Below are positions 19,977 through 34,900 of a stretch of DNA of 64,000 nt, piece after piece. The stretch comes from Toxorhynchites rutilus septentrionalis (lineage: Eukaryota > Arthropoda > Insecta > Diptera > Culicidae). Each line of letters begins with the position of its first letter. Positions within the stretch are counted from its first letter, which is position 1. Position numbers and translations under genes: made by a program. The DNA lies in contig NC_073745.1 in assembly GCF_029784135.1 (NCBI RefSeq), positions 314,702,787 through 314,766,786 of the forward strand, in the 5' to 3' direction. The notes under the pieces were generated by a model. It saw nothing but the letters and a program-made list of their open reading frames with translations, was not told where the DNA came from and did not search any database.

Positions 19977-22900
19977 ATGGTAAGTCTACTGATTTTGTCT
20001 TATCTATTCCGTTTATTGTTTTCTGCTGTTAGTGTATTGTAATTAGGCGAGGAAGGGAGGAGAGCAAATCGCACTTATCAGTTTTAAGTGAATGTTCTAT
20101 AAGCATTGATTGATCCCGTTAGTTGCGGGGAAATTTCTATCCATTGCGTAGTTGCAGTTTAGACGACTTTTTACCATGTACTTTTGGAATGCAACGAATT
20201 ACGCTAACACAGCAGGGCTTCATCGGAAGGCTTCCTATGCAGAGGAAGTGATAAGAGTGAGTTGATGGTGGATTTGACGGTGTTGCTGGTGATCAAATTT
20301 CATGTACTCGATGAGCTGTTAGCAGAGTTCACAGATCAATTAACACTTTGAACTCCAGCCGAACGATGTCACCGACAATGAACTTTCCGTCTGACTCACG
20401 TCGGTCTCTGAGGACCGATAGATAAATCGTCTCGCAGTTCAGATTTAGTGTATTTGAGAATCAATAAAGATCGATATTATGTACTTAGTAACGGAATATG
20501 TCTAACTAGATTGTTAGAGTTTAAGGCATTAATGCTAGCTCATTTTTTCCTTTATTTATTTCATTAGGCTCAAGTGGATAAAGAGCCATCATCTAGCAAT
20601 ACAATTTTAAACTTCAATAGATTATAATTACCTAAATTATTAACTTAAGTTTAATTAGCCTATAACTACAGAACAACATTTCATTCAAAATGTAATGTTT
20701 TCCTTCCTTGCTACGTCGGTAATTATCCTTGTCTGGAACTTGTCTGTACTACTCGAACCTCAGTTTGATTCTTTCATTGCAAAATTGATTACATGATCAA
20801 ACAACGTGTTCGATGTCATGATATCCTTGACCACAATTGCATGAATTATTCTTAGCAACTCTATGCGACAGAGATGCGCATTCAGCATGGAATGATTGGA
20901 TATCAATCTGGACATCGATATAATGAAATCTAGAAGATCAAGGTCTAACCCTTTTGAACCAGGCCTTCGTCGAAACTCTGCGAATAATAGAGTATAGCCA
21001 TTTTCGAAGATTCATTGGTTTTATCAACTGATGTGTAACTGATGTCCGGAAATGGAGAAGAATTCCCGATACGCTATGTGTCTTTCAAAAACTTTGCCAT
21101 GCATACTATCCATTTTTGCTAGGAATAGTGCAATGGGAAGGAATCCAAATGAAGGTGATTCGGATGCTTTTATCGACAAGAATATTCAATGCATCCCTAT
21201 ACCCAAACTAGCGTTGGCAGAAAAATATCATCTCTGGGAGAAAAAAAATGGTTTGGTTATAGCTTTGATATAACCGCAAAGTTGACGTGGGACTAGCTTA
21301 GCTTAGCTATCATTTGTTTGTATTCATTAAATTTTTGATTGAATTAAACAATCTCCGAATTCAATCGAATTTAACATATTTGCTTTATGAGTAAAGAGAT
21401 TGGATAAATGCCATGCAAGGTCAATTCATGCATTGTGATAGATTATGTTCTTCGTTACAAGTAAAGTTAATGACAGTCCTTTCACGTTTGGTATGATGCC
21501 TAGGACAAAATATGTGAACGGAAGAATTATCAAACGATTATTTTATTTTACATTTCCCTCTGAAGTTTGCATCTCTCAAGTGTACGTATTTCTCGAACCG
21601 CGAATTTGCTTGATTTGATGAACTTCAGGCACTCAGTGCTAGAAATACAGTGAGCAGAAGATATGAAGGCATATCCTCCAATGCAATCTTCAATAACCGA
21701 GCCAAAGCGTTGTGTTCGTACCCGTTTTTGTAATCCGTGTTAGGAAAACACATTTCGGAATGAAAAAAAAACATGCGGGTGAGGAAAGTACCCCCTGCTT
21801 GCATATAACAACAACTTTAACTTATACTTTTTATATTATAGAGCCTTGAAAGCTTCATTCGCCTCTAATGTCTGCTGACTGACTGATGATGAATTAAGAG
21901 GTTTCAAACTTTTCAATTCATTCGCCTCCAATGTCTGCTAGATTTTCCCAGTTTCCTAAGCTTACCGTGTTAAGGAAACATATTCTTGTCTGCACAAAGG
22001 CAAGCGAGTACAAAAGTACTCGCAGTTTGCATTTATTTGCAAAACGATTTTCCACGCTCCTTGGATATAAAGTCTGTGTTAGGGAAACATATTTCAGTCG
22101 GAACAAAAATACCCCCGACCTGCATGAATTTGCAATGCCAATTCCTCCAGACACCTTGGTTTTGAAGTCTGTGTTGGGTAAACACATTTCGGTCGGAACA
22201 AAAAGACGGGTGGGTAATGTCGGGGACATAACCGGAGTGACGTAGGACTATACAAAGGGGACAGCTTTTCCTAAATATATATTTTAAATATATTGTTTTA
22301 CCTTCTTCTTATACATGAATACCTACCTATCTACCTGAAATATGGATTAGTTTACTGTTTGCTCTTTATGAACATGTTGGGAGTTCTGGAAAGAACCTTT
22401 GGTGTTGTGTTTTTGCGTTTTTTTACAAACTTTCTCATTTTTTTCTCACTGTCTTATAGTTGATTCTTGATTTTTTTCTGAAGGCTTTGTCCTTATTAAA
22501 TGTTCAACGCCGGGTATCTTTTGGCGTATACACATATCGTACAATCAAAATGATGGCTGTGATAGAGAATGCATAGGTAGTCATCAGCTCATTCACTATC
22601 ATATATTTCATTATTGAGCACATTACCGTACCTTAAACTGTGGTTTCGGAGACGAATGAATTGTATGATTTGTAGTCTCCGCAAACAAAGTAAATAAAAA
22701 TGAAAAAGAACTGAGGTTTTGGAGACGAAATCTACGATCTGTCGAGAAATAAACGAGCTATAAGCGTTCTGAAAAACCAACAGTAAATACAGGGACGAAT
22801 GACCTTCGGATTAAAGTCCTTTGAAATAAGAACAGAGCAGCAGGAAATACATAGCTCATTATGTTGCTCCCTAGTTATGTTTCTATACAATGCAGATATA

Positions 22901-25900
22901 ACGTCAGTCAATTTTCAACATCAGTTATCAACCAAAGCTGAATGATCAATTTAAAAGACCCTAACCACCAATAAGCTCAAAAACAAGCATAAACAAAAAA
23001 ATTCAGTTCATATTATATGTCATATTATGTCACTTCAGAATGCATCGGTATTGTGAATAACTTTTAACAACTCTTCTTTGAAAGGGTCAATGGCCCTGAA
23101 AAGCGCCGTGTTTTACGGTGGCTGGTTTTACCACCAAAGCAGTCTGTATGAACAAACTTTTTCCTTCTTCTACCTGCTGCCGTTTTGCGATTGCGTTTGC
23201 CACTCGCTTGTGTTGCTTTGTTGATGTTATGCGATGCGATGTGAAACGATGCCATACAACCACACTGATTTACGGTTTGAAAGAGAATGATATATTTTTC
23301 AGCGGGTCCGCGCATTTTGTACTTTAGTGGTACACGCTCACAGGATAGAGACAAATCAGCAGACTAAGCCAAAGGGGCGAGTCCAACGAGACGAACGAAT
23401 GAGCGTTAAAAGGCAGCGATGGCAAAAAAATATATATTAATATAATATATACTTTCATACTCACATCTATCTTTTATCCATTACATTATACTTCAATCAA
23501 CTTCCTATTCCTACAGCCAAACTCACCAAGGAGGATAAATTCATTAAATAAACCTCTCCATTTTTCAGCTCTACTATATACCTTTAAATTCAAAACCACT
23601 ATATTTTATTATCTATTCAAACTGTATTTCATTTCATTTCACCCCACCCCACATCCCACTCCTCCCCTCTTTCCTTCCCATACCACTCCCACCCCCTTCC
23701 ACTCCACTAATCCCACCCAAATCCTTTCCACTCCTTTCCTTCCTATCCTCCTGAGAAGGGCCTTTTTGTTTTTTTGTTTTTGGAACACGCCTTTCGCTGG
23801 GTCACTTGTGCTTCGTTACCGCTTTGGTCCTCGGATCATTAAATATTTACTTCCCTTTACAGTTTATATTAAATATCTTATGAAGCATAGGATCCCTTCC
23901 TACCTTCTTCTTGATTCGAAAATCGAGCGGACAGATCTGATGGATGTTATTTTGTTTTTGGTTTCCCTTTCGCCAGTTCCCTCTGGGCTGGGCTTATTGT
24001 GGCTCTTCACTGGGCTAGAGGCGAATGAACTGCAAAGTTTAAAGCCTCTTAAAAACAAAGAAGATAAGATAAGATAAAAATATATTCATTACGATTTGTT
24101 CGCTCGTTGGATTCACATGCAGTTGTTTCTAACAAACACGAAGGTACCGAAGACTAGTGGAATAGTGGAAAAGCCGCCAAAAAATTCGGCACAGCGCAGA
24201 AGAATATCTCAGAAACCGACAAGAAGAAGGAGAAGGAATCATATGCTATCTACATCATAAGGTGCTGAATTAGGATCATTCCGACATCGGTTTTTCATCG
24301 AAGGCGATGAGCGTCATGAGCTTCGTCAATGCATCTTTGAGCGTATCGTAGCGGAAGCCTCGCATCTGACCCACTACAATAAGCGGTTAACCATTACGGC
24401 GTGGGAAATTCAGATCGCAATCTGTCTGTTGCTGCCCGGTGAACTTGCATGCGGTTTCCGAAGGTACCAAAGCGGTGAAGAAGTATACTGGCACCAAATA
24501 AAGATTCGGAAGCAAACCCAAAAAGGACCACAAAATCATCTTTAATCTGAAGAGTTTATTGTTTTGTTATCACTCGATCACTCCTCATCTTGTTCGGCTA
24601 AACCTGTTTAGCGATTTCGTTTGCTACTCGCCACAGGATTCACAGTTGGAAAATTTCTTCCCATCCAGCTTGGGACATGTTGGGTCATAATTTGGCCCCC
24701 AACTCTATGTTTACAAAAATGTCCAACTAAATATGTCACATTACAGGTCCGTCCAATTAGCTAAATGTCGAACTAAATGTAAATTACTGTACTTTCAATC
24801 TGGATGCAATTTAATTGATGAAAATTGAATAATCGAGAAAGTCCCCAACCATCAATAAGCTCAGCACAACTGCTCATACTCATCATATCCTGGCAACAAA
24901 TTATGAAAAAATCAATTTGTGTTTTATTATTATTTTGGATAATATTTTAGAATGCATTAAACTGTATTTCGTAAACTCTTTTTTGAAAGGTTTAATAGCC
25001 CTGATAAGCGCCGTGTTTTATGGAATGGTTCCAATTTAGAAAACTTAGTACTCGTGGTTTTGAAAAAAAACCATTTCGAACGCCCTCGATGCCGCCTTGT
25101 TCTGGATTTGCCACCAAAGCAGTTTGTATGAAGAACAATTTTTTTTTCTTCTGCTACCTGCTGCCGTTTCGCGATTGCGTTTGCCACTCGCCACTCGCTG
25201 CAACTGCCTGTTGTTGTCTTGATGTCCACCGAACCGAATGTGGTCTGTTCTGAATGCGGGTTTTCTTATCGTCGCGAGCAGTTTTGCCAGCCAACTCGAT
25301 CACTTCGGCGGCCGAAACTATATAACGGCGGCTAGGTGGACTGGTGCACTGGTACTAACGCGCTCGGCCTAGCTACCCTTGCGGAGCAATTGGCGGATAC
25401 ACCTACGGGGAACTGGAGACCAACACTGTTCGAGCGGGATTTTGCCTTTCCTTCCACTTTTCCTCCTTTGCCATGTCCAGACATGGCTGCTTGTGTTGGT
25501 TTGTTGATGTGATGTGATGCAAAACGATGTGGTGTATGGTTTGGATGAGAATGATCGTTACGGAAGGAAGGAAGGAAGGTATTGTATTATAGAGACTTTA
25601 AACTTTTGCAGTTCATTCGTCTCTAGCCTTGAGAAAGGCCCTTTGAAAACTCTACTCTATTCTACTCCAGCGCTACCACCTCCGCCCTCTTGCCTTGAGA
25701 AAGGCACTCGATCCCTCGCCGTCCCGCTCGTCCAGCAACGATGTTGTCCAGTCGGTGTCCACACAAAGAATGGCTGAAAAAAAATGATCGTTACGGCAGC
25801 GGAGCGGGGATTTTTAAGCTGAATGGCTGGCTCGAGAATTACGCATGTGTGAGACTGCGACCAATGTTTCGTTCATATTTTTTCTTTTTCCTTTCCAATC

Positions 25901-28900
25901 GTGCTTCGTTGTATTTCGCTGCTGCTCTGGTTGCCCGTTTTGGTCGGTACGATTTGAGGAACACAAAATGGACCAATCAAAAATGGGCACATAGTGCATT
26001 TGGACAATGCTTGATATTTCACAATTATTCAATTGTTTATCTCAAGAAAAATGAAATGTTATTCGTTATGATAGATGCGTAGATATATTTCCTATTGGTA
26101 TTTGCAATGCCAATTTCCCCACGCTCCTTGGAGTTGAAGTCTGTGTTAGGAAACACATTTCGAAACACAAAAATCCCCATGCTTTCATGTATTTGCAATG
26201 TCGATTTCCCCAAGGTTGCTTGGTTATGATGGCTGTGTTGGGGAAACCGTAAATCAAAACGAGGTAGTTAGGGCGTTTAGATAACGCTTAACATTTTACA
26301 GTTATTTAATTGTTTATATAATGAAAAATAACATTTTATTCATTGCGATAGATGCGTAGAAATATTCCCTATCAATTGATGCAAACATCTCTCCGATACA
26401 GTAAGAAATGTTCGAGTTATAAGCATTCGGAATGTTTCATATTTTCTTGCATGTTCTGTGTTTATGTTTTCATTTGACCCCCCATATACTCCGGTTAGAC
26501 GTAGTCCCACGTCAAAATATTTTTCGTGTGCTGAAGGGTGAAATGAACAAATAAAAGCACCTTCATCAAGTGTTTCAAAATGTTTGTATGTGTGGGAGCA
26601 GACCTCTCTTTACCTAAAAAAAAAGGCCAAACGATACCAAGCAGGGATCGAATCAAGATCCAAAATATACACTGGTATAAAAAAGGTAGTGCATGTTAAG
26701 GTAATAATGTAATTATCAAATATAGGTGTGACGAAAGCCGAGTAGCCAATATCTCCACATTCTGGATGGGCACCCCACCGTATGCCAGTAACTGTCCGCC
26801 GGAAATTTGTTCTCTGTTGACATTGTTTAATTCAGATACGCAATACGTTTTCCCCATGTACATTTAGAATCAAATCAAACTCCAAGATATTTGAAACTCA
26901 CGGATTGAACGATGGATTTGTTGAACAATTGAAGCTGAAATTTGAGAGGTTGTTGCTTCCTAGAAAATACAATCATTTTTGTTTTCCCGGTTGAGAATTC
27001 AATACCTAGCTTCAAAGGCCATATTGTTATATTATCTGAGAAAATTTGTAGTAGTCTTTGCAAATCAATAGTTTTAGTACCTGATATAGATACAACATAA
27101 TCATGCCTCAATATACATTTATCTCCAACAGTATTATCTGTATCAGCAATATAACTTTTGCATTAAAAAAATGGACAAATTTCTGATGCCGATAAAAAAA
27201 AAATACAAAATATAATTCAATGAACCAAATTTTCCTTAAATCCTATGTTTGTTGGGCCTTCTACAAAAAAGCATTGACGCGCTTATCAGTTGATTTGCAG
27301 CAGTCTTGACAAAAACTGTGAAACGACTATATTCGATAGTTTGTTCGTGCTGCCAATTTCTCCCTTTCTCCCTCTTTCTTCAAGAGAATGGCGAGAGCGT
27401 CGTAAGGAAGCCTGTTTCTGATCGTCCGACAGTGCTGAGCCATGCTGAGTAAGAGCAGCAGAAGCAAGAGAGGGAGACCGAGAGCAAGGTAACTCCATCG
27501 TCCCGCGCCTTGTAGGGAGATCGAAGCAACCAACCAAACTATGAACTATGAACAAGTACATTTATGCGGAAGCGTCAGTCTAGGCCGGTCGTGTCTAAGC
27601 ACCAGGCAATCACCAAGAAAGAGCGGCTGAAGATAGACGTTCTACCAAAGCCCGCCAATCCTCCCAAAGGCCCCAGACGTGACCGACAGAAAATTGCTGG
27701 GACAAACGGAGGACCTACTCTAATAATTTTGTGGTTAAACAGAGAAGCAACTAATCGCCAAGGTCACGAAAGATCTGAAGAACATACTGACAAATATCTT
27801 TTCATCAATCATGGCTAAGGGCCGGTTAACTACCATAAGACTGCCGGGCAGGGTGTTGAATATTTTTTTAGAAAGCTTAATAAATGTAGCATTCATCAAA
27901 TTATCAAGGAAAATTTAATCCATTGAATTATCTTTTGCTTTTTTTTTCCATCGCCAAGAATCTTGAGGGAGACTCATGTAGCTATTTCTAGAAACGACAC
28001 AGTTTCCAAGAGAAAAGTAAATGTGCTTTTCGGATTGCAGATTAAACAAAAAATGGTTTATAATTGGTGAAAATCCTTGGCTTTGTCGGGTAGTATTCTT
28101 ATAGATACTGAGTCAAACGCCTTATTATTGTCTAAGAAAACAGATACGAGGTTCAGAATACGTCTTGAAGGAAGCTGCTTCCTCTCGTGGGTACTGGATG
28201 ACTCCTTTGCGGTTATCCTCGGTGTCCACTCACGACCTCTTCCGGTTGGGTCGTCTGTTTCAGCGATGTCTCAGATGATCCTCCTCTGTTCCCGAATCAC
28301 ACTCTTAAGAACTCGCGGGACTACAACAAGGAAAGCAAATTCCGACAATCTCGAATTGGAGATCGTCGATTAACGTGTTGACTCGCTCACGGCTCCATCC
28401 AGAAGAACGAGTCACTCGTTGCGTTTCCCCCATCAGGACTCTTCGCCCCGTCATGGCTGTCTTTAACGAGCTTTCGCCGAGGAGAGTCATTTCACAAATG
28501 ACAGCTTATGTAGGAATAGGACTGTGAACTTGAAGTTAGGGAATGTAGGGATAAGGAGATGGATCGGGAACAGTGGGCTCACCATCACCGTCGTGATTAC
28601 TTCCTCGTTATCCTCATGGATTGTGTTCCTAGCGACAGGATACAACAGTCCAAGCAACAGTCCAGTCCAACGTGCTAATAATCACGTCACCAATTCTGTT
28701 CTCAGAAGCGTTACAATGTTTGGAAGGTTTTTCAAACGTTTGAATTTGATTCGGATTCAGGGGCTGAAATATTGCACGAAAGAAGTGCAAGTGAGAATTC
28801 AGTAAATGAAAAAAATCACTCGTTAATACCATTTAAAGACGATGTATTACGAGATATGTCCTCTGCAGGGACGAAATCCGAACATACTGTGTTGGTAAAA

Positions 28901-31900
28901 TCTAGAATCCATCGGTCGGTATACTGTTTTCGTTTGTATGATTTTTGTTTCGCATACACCTGACCGTGTTCCAAAGTTTGCTCATAGATGTTTCCTTTGA
29001 CAAACCATTAACATATCGTCGCCACCAGGGTTCAGCAATGTCATATTCAACTGAGGATAGTCAGGGAACTATGAGGTCATCGGCCTACATATTCAATTGA
29101 AAATGAGTTTTTGTTTCTTCCAGCAGTTTCTCTGTCGACATAAATTAAAAGTCATTCGTTCCATTACGTCGCTATCTGATGTTACTTTGTCCGTGTTCGT
29201 TCAATTATTCACCGTCAAATGAACTTCACGGCATACTGACGTGAAAGTATTACCAAACTGAATTCGTTTCTCTCTTTTATTCGCAAATTGTGGACGTTAA
29301 AATATGATTGTGTACGCGGGCAGCGAGACACATGTCAGGGTGGATCAGTAGTGGTGGGTGAAGTCAAATTGAAACCATTTGCTTCAACTAGAAATGAATT
29401 GACGTTAAGAGCGAGGATAACTGGTAAACTAGTCATCTGGGCGGCGAATGCCGAGTTAGTCCTACTCGAAACGAAGTGACTGAGAGGAGAGTCGATTTTC
29501 ACGTTTCGTCTTCGAAAATTTTGGATCCTGGTTGCCGATAACTGCGTTCTTTGGATCCAATAAAATTTTTGAATTTTTGAATCCAAAAATTCATGCCTGT
29601 CAAAATTTTCCATTAAAAAAGTTTTGCGAAAATTTTTGAAAGCAGAAGATTTTGTTTGAGCTTGAATGGCAGTGCTGTAAATCAAACTAACAATGAAATC
29701 ATATTCTTCGAGAGGTGGGAGTACAGGTGTCGAATTGATGCAGTATATCAGAGCAAATTTCTCCCAGTCAATATTGTGGGTAAGATCGTATACAACTTAG
29801 ACCAATTTCTCTGGGCACATCTCATTGGCAATAGAAACAAGGATTGGCAAGTGATCGCTATCGTGAGGATCTTGGATTACTTCCCACATACAATCTAACG
29901 ATAAAGCGGACGAACAGATAGTCAAGTCAAGTGTACTTTCTCTAGCAGGGGGTTTGGATACTCTTGTAGGTTCGCCAGTGTTACAAATTGACGTATTGAA
30001 ATTATATAAATACATGTAATAAATAATAAGTTAAAATCCTCCCTATCCTTTCTTCAGCCCCAAACACCAATCAACTCCCTGGACGAGCAGGACAAACTGC
30101 TGAGCGATGCCATAACGGTGGTGCGCTCGCAAGCATTCCAGATGAAGCGCTTCCTGGACAAGGGTCGGCTGATGGAAGCGATGCGCTGTGCGTCGACAAT
30201 GCTCGGCGAGTTGCGCACCTCGTTGCTTTCCCCCAAGAGCTACTACGAACTATACATGGCGATCACGGATGAGCTGCGGCATTTCGAACACTACCTGCTG
30301 GATGAGTTCCAGAAGGGCCGCAAGGTGCCGGATCTGTACGAGCACGTGCAGTACGCGGGTAACATTGTGCCCCGGCTGTATCTGCTGATCACCGTTGGGT
30401 TAGTGTACATTAAAACAAACTCATCGCTGAAAAGAAGCATTTTGAAGGTAGGTAAAAATGGTGTTCACGAATCCGCGGCTCAATGTATTTCAATCTTTTT
30501 CCAGGATCTCGTTGAAATGTGTCGCGGAGTTCAGCACCCGCTGCGTGGTCTGTTCCTACGGAACTATCTCCTGCAGTGCACGAGAAATATCTTGCCCGAT
30601 GCGTTGAGTACCACCGACGAGAACGAGGGAACCGTCATCGATGCGATCGATTTCGTTCTCACCAATTTCGCCGAAATGAACAAGCTTTGGGTTCGCATCC
30701 AGCACCAGGGACATTCCAGTGAACGAGCAAGGCGTGAAAAGGAACGTGAAGAGCTGAAGATTCTTGTGGGAACGAATTTGGTACGATTGTCCCAGCTCGA
30801 GTCGGCCAGTCTGGAAGTTTATCAACGATTGATTCTGCCGGGTATTTTGGAACAAGTCGTCAGCTGCCGCGATGCAATTGCCCAGGAATATCTGATGGAG
30901 TGCATTATTCAGGTGTTCCCTGACGAGTTTCATCTGCTAACGTTGGATCCATTTCTCAAGTCCTGTGCCCAACTGCAGTCAGGGGTGAACGTAAAGAACA
31001 TCATAATCTCGTTGATTGACCGTTTGGCGCTGTACAACCAACGTAATGGGATCTCTCAAACGACCACCGGAACGGAACCCATCTCAGCTATCCCGCCGGA
31101 GGTACAACTTTTCGAAGTATTCAGTGTACAGATTGCGTATATCGTGCAGCTTCGAACGGATATGGCTCTGGAAGACACTGTTTCGCTGCAGGTGGCCCTC
31201 GTTAGTCTTGCCCAAAAGGTTTACCCTGATCGGGTTGATTACGTGGATAAGGTTTTGGAGACGACATCACAGATTTTCGATCGGCTCAACATGTCCAAGT
31301 ATTGGTAACTACTTCTGGCGTCAGATGGGTCGAGATTGACGTAAATCAATCATTTCATTCATTCATTTCAATCTAACAATTTTACGTCAATTGCGTATGT
31401 GACGCCAGCAGCTCAAGTTCTGCATCGTACTGCGGAACATTTGCTAAAACGAAACAATTTTTCTACATTTACAGCATTTCACATTCCCTCTCGGTGAACC
31501 AGGAGCTATCCCGTCTGCTGCGGCTCTGCGTGGACTTCTACAACAATGTGCTTACGATTCTCCAGCTGCAGTACTTCACCCCACTGCTGGAGAAGTTCGA
31601 CTACACCTCCCGGAAGGCTCTCTCGCTGTACATCGTTATGAACGTGTTGGAAAATGAGATACTTATTCCCACAGCGGAACATGCAGACAGCGTGCTGACA
31701 ATGATCTCGCCGTTGATTCGTGACCAAGACGATCAGCCGGCGGATAAGGTCGATCTCGAGGACTTTGCCGAGGAGCAGGGAATTGTTGGTCGCTTCGTTC
31801 ATTTGCTGCGATCGGATGATCCGGATACTCAGTACAAAATCCTGACCGCTGCCAGGAAGCATTTTGGGCTCGGTGGTCAGCAGAGGATACGCTACGTATT

Positions 31901-34900
31901 GCCACCGCTGGTGTTTCAAGCGTACCAGCTGGCTTACAAGTACAAATCGATCGCAGCAGAGGATGAGATGTGGGATAAGAAGTGCCAGAAAATACTGCAA
32001 TTCTGTCACAGCACAATAGCCGTGCTAGCAAAGTCGGAGTTGCCGGAATTGGCCCTGCGGCTGTATCTGCAGGGCGCCCTCTGCATTGGACAGATTGCCT
32101 ACACGAATCATGAGACGGTGGCGTATGATTTTATGACGCAGGTGAGTAGGTAAACGTTTCAATCGTCTAAGGCAGTGGCGTTCAACCTCAACCTTTGTGT
32201 GCTTTGTGCTTTTGGAAATATTACTCGAGAATCAAAATAAGATCGAAAAAAATTATAGGAGGTTGTGTCCAAGATACGACCGCATTGTTGACGTAGAACT
32301 ACGCTGTAATTTTATATAACCATGCATTGGTGGCTTGAATACGCTACTAGGAATACAGATACTTCTCATCATTTTGCGCTATTCTCAAAAGAAACGCTTT
32401 TGTTAATATTACTGGCCTCAAAAAAAGTTGCATTACTCTCTCATGCTCGAGAGAAGCGCAGCTGTCACCCTTAGTGGAGGAATTTTTGCTACTGGTAAGA
32501 GAAACCACATCACATACAAAACTCCAGAACGACATTTACTTTCTTGGTGAAAAAACAAGCGAAATAAACTCTTTTTGTTAGTATCAACAACCTCGAAAAC
32601 AGTAGCAATGCTTCATTATGATCAATATTAGCGCAAATGCAATCCTAGTTGAAGGCAGTTTTGCGACTGGCACGCGAACCTAAATAACTTATAACATTCC
32701 AGTAAGACATTCAAGATGCGTGGTATTTCCCAAATATTTTTTTGGAGCATAACCTTAACGCCTGCTTCGCCATAACGTCAGTTTAATGCATTGATGCATT
32801 CTCAAAAGCACCAAAGAAGCCGTTTACATTTTCGACCGACGCGCCGAAATCGCCTATTTTGCTGTTGTTCGATGCGGTGTCACACTCGCGAATGCTCGGT
32901 TCAGTGCGAGCGCTTTTCACCACACCAACATCGCGTGCATCATTAGATGACGCTTGCCTCGAAATTTCATTGCCCCTGGCAATGCGTTCGTTTTTTGCAG
33001 GGCTAGAGCCTGCCTCCCTCTTCTTGCTCATCATACACTACGCGAAACGTCCAATTTATGACACGGGAAGAAAAACACACGATACGAATAACGCCAAAAA
33101 CGAACAGAAAAAACAAACGAAGATATCCAAGTTGGATTACCACTGGTGGGGTTCAATCTTAGATCGAAGCGCAGCAAAAGCAAAGTGGACTGGATTGCTC
33201 AACAGTCCGATGCCGAATGAAAGTTTGCCTCAGCGAGATCCACTAGTTATACTCAAGGCAAATATTCCCCTTCATTCTTCTACTTTTCCTTTGTTCACGG
33301 CAACTTCAAATCCTACGATTTCCCCTTCGTTGGTCGTCGATAAGTTGCTCGTTATTGACAGCTCTGTTCGGGAAAGCACACAAATGGACAGAACAAATGT
33401 ATGGGAAAATGGAAACGCTGAAAGTTTTCATGAATTTTAACCATTTACAAACCAGGGGATTCTAATGTATAGCATATTAAACAAATCTTAGGGAATTTCC
33501 GATTCGTTTAGTATGTAAATCGCTAAAATCCGTTCGCGACAAAAATAGTTATTAACGTTAACTTTATTTCATAAAAACGTGACCTGTTTTCTGATTTGGC
33601 ACCCTTAATGAAAAACGTAGTTCTACGTCAAAAATCCAACTGGCAGTGTTGCGCCGATCCGAAATCTCTGAATTCTTTGAAACTCTGAAAATTCTGAAAA
33701 TGAAATCTGAAAGTTCAAAAATCGCTACCCGATTTGACACAGGATAAGCTTTAGCGATAAAATAATTGATTGATGCTCTCGAACCAGTTCTGGTCGCTGT
33801 TGAACTGCTATGCCGGAAGAACTGCAACCTTTATGACGTCAGCTTAATTATTGCCAGTCACGATGAGTTGTCTTTCAATGTTTTCTGTTCAGTATGTAAG
33901 TCAGTTTCGAGCAAAATAATTAATTGTAATGTAAATTATCAATAAAAGCCATTTCATCAAGAAAATGGTTTATTTTAAAGTATTGTTTTTACCGGAAATT
34001 TACCGGTTTCACCGGTAATGAAAGGATCATTACCGAGTAACCGGTTATTGAAGTTTTGGCACGGTAATGCAATTCCTAGTTATAACGGTTATCTTTTCAG
34101 GTTTCCCAAAAATATCTCTCGGTCACCAGTACAGATGCAGAAAACTTTCCACTAGACCCGCATGAAAATCGACGCGGTGTGTCCACCGAAATTGCACCAC
34201 TGTGTGCGATAGTTGAGAATTTCTTTCAAGAAACAATAAATTTTACCCTAGTTGTCGAAACGAGAAACTATTGACAGCGTTTTGATTCGGATGATTTGTT
34301 TAATCAGTAGTGAAAATTTCATCAAGATTGAACGCGAAAGGCGGGAAAACATTCCGCACGCTCACGTTGATAACTAGAGATGGGCAAACCGTTACTGAAC
34401 TGATCAAAAGAACTAGTTCACCAAAAAGAGTGAACGAACTGTCGTTCTTTTTTGCTGGACAACAGTTCATATGAACTGTATACCCAGTTCAGAACGAACT
34501 GTGTACGGTGAACGATGAACTGATAATACAGTTCAGAACGAACTGACCGCTGACTGAACTGTGTTCGGTGAACGGTGTATAAGAGGAAACGGAAACGAAC
34601 GAATGATAGATGAATGGTGCTGCAAGGTAAATAGTCCTCAAATGAACGAATGGAAACAAACGATAGCCCCATGAAATAACAAAAATAATATGTCGTTTTC
34701 ATAAAAAAACGCAACATATTAGAATACGATTGTTTTAAATTGGATTGTTTGATTATTTATCAAATAAAATTGTAATTTCATATTTTGGAGACTATTTAAA
34801 TATTTCAGTAAGTAAAACAGTTGAAAGCGGAAAGATTCAAACAGTCTTGTTAATCAGTGAAATTCGCGTAGCTAATATGAAATATGTTTTATATTATATC

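Noticed and set aside
21918..22245. Paired open frames of about 103 codons on both strands
   Set aside because: Same tandem-repeat sequence as at 38340-39060; not genes.
30118..31308. VPS35 as one uninterrupted frame from 30118 to 31308
   Set aside because: The stretch 30448-30504 is bounded by GTAGGT and CCAG, and removing it restores the conserved [10 protein letters not shown] sequence, so it is an intron.
32859..33440. Independent 193-aa gene
   Set aside because: No recognisable domain and it lies wholly inside a TIR element within an intron; treated as element content.
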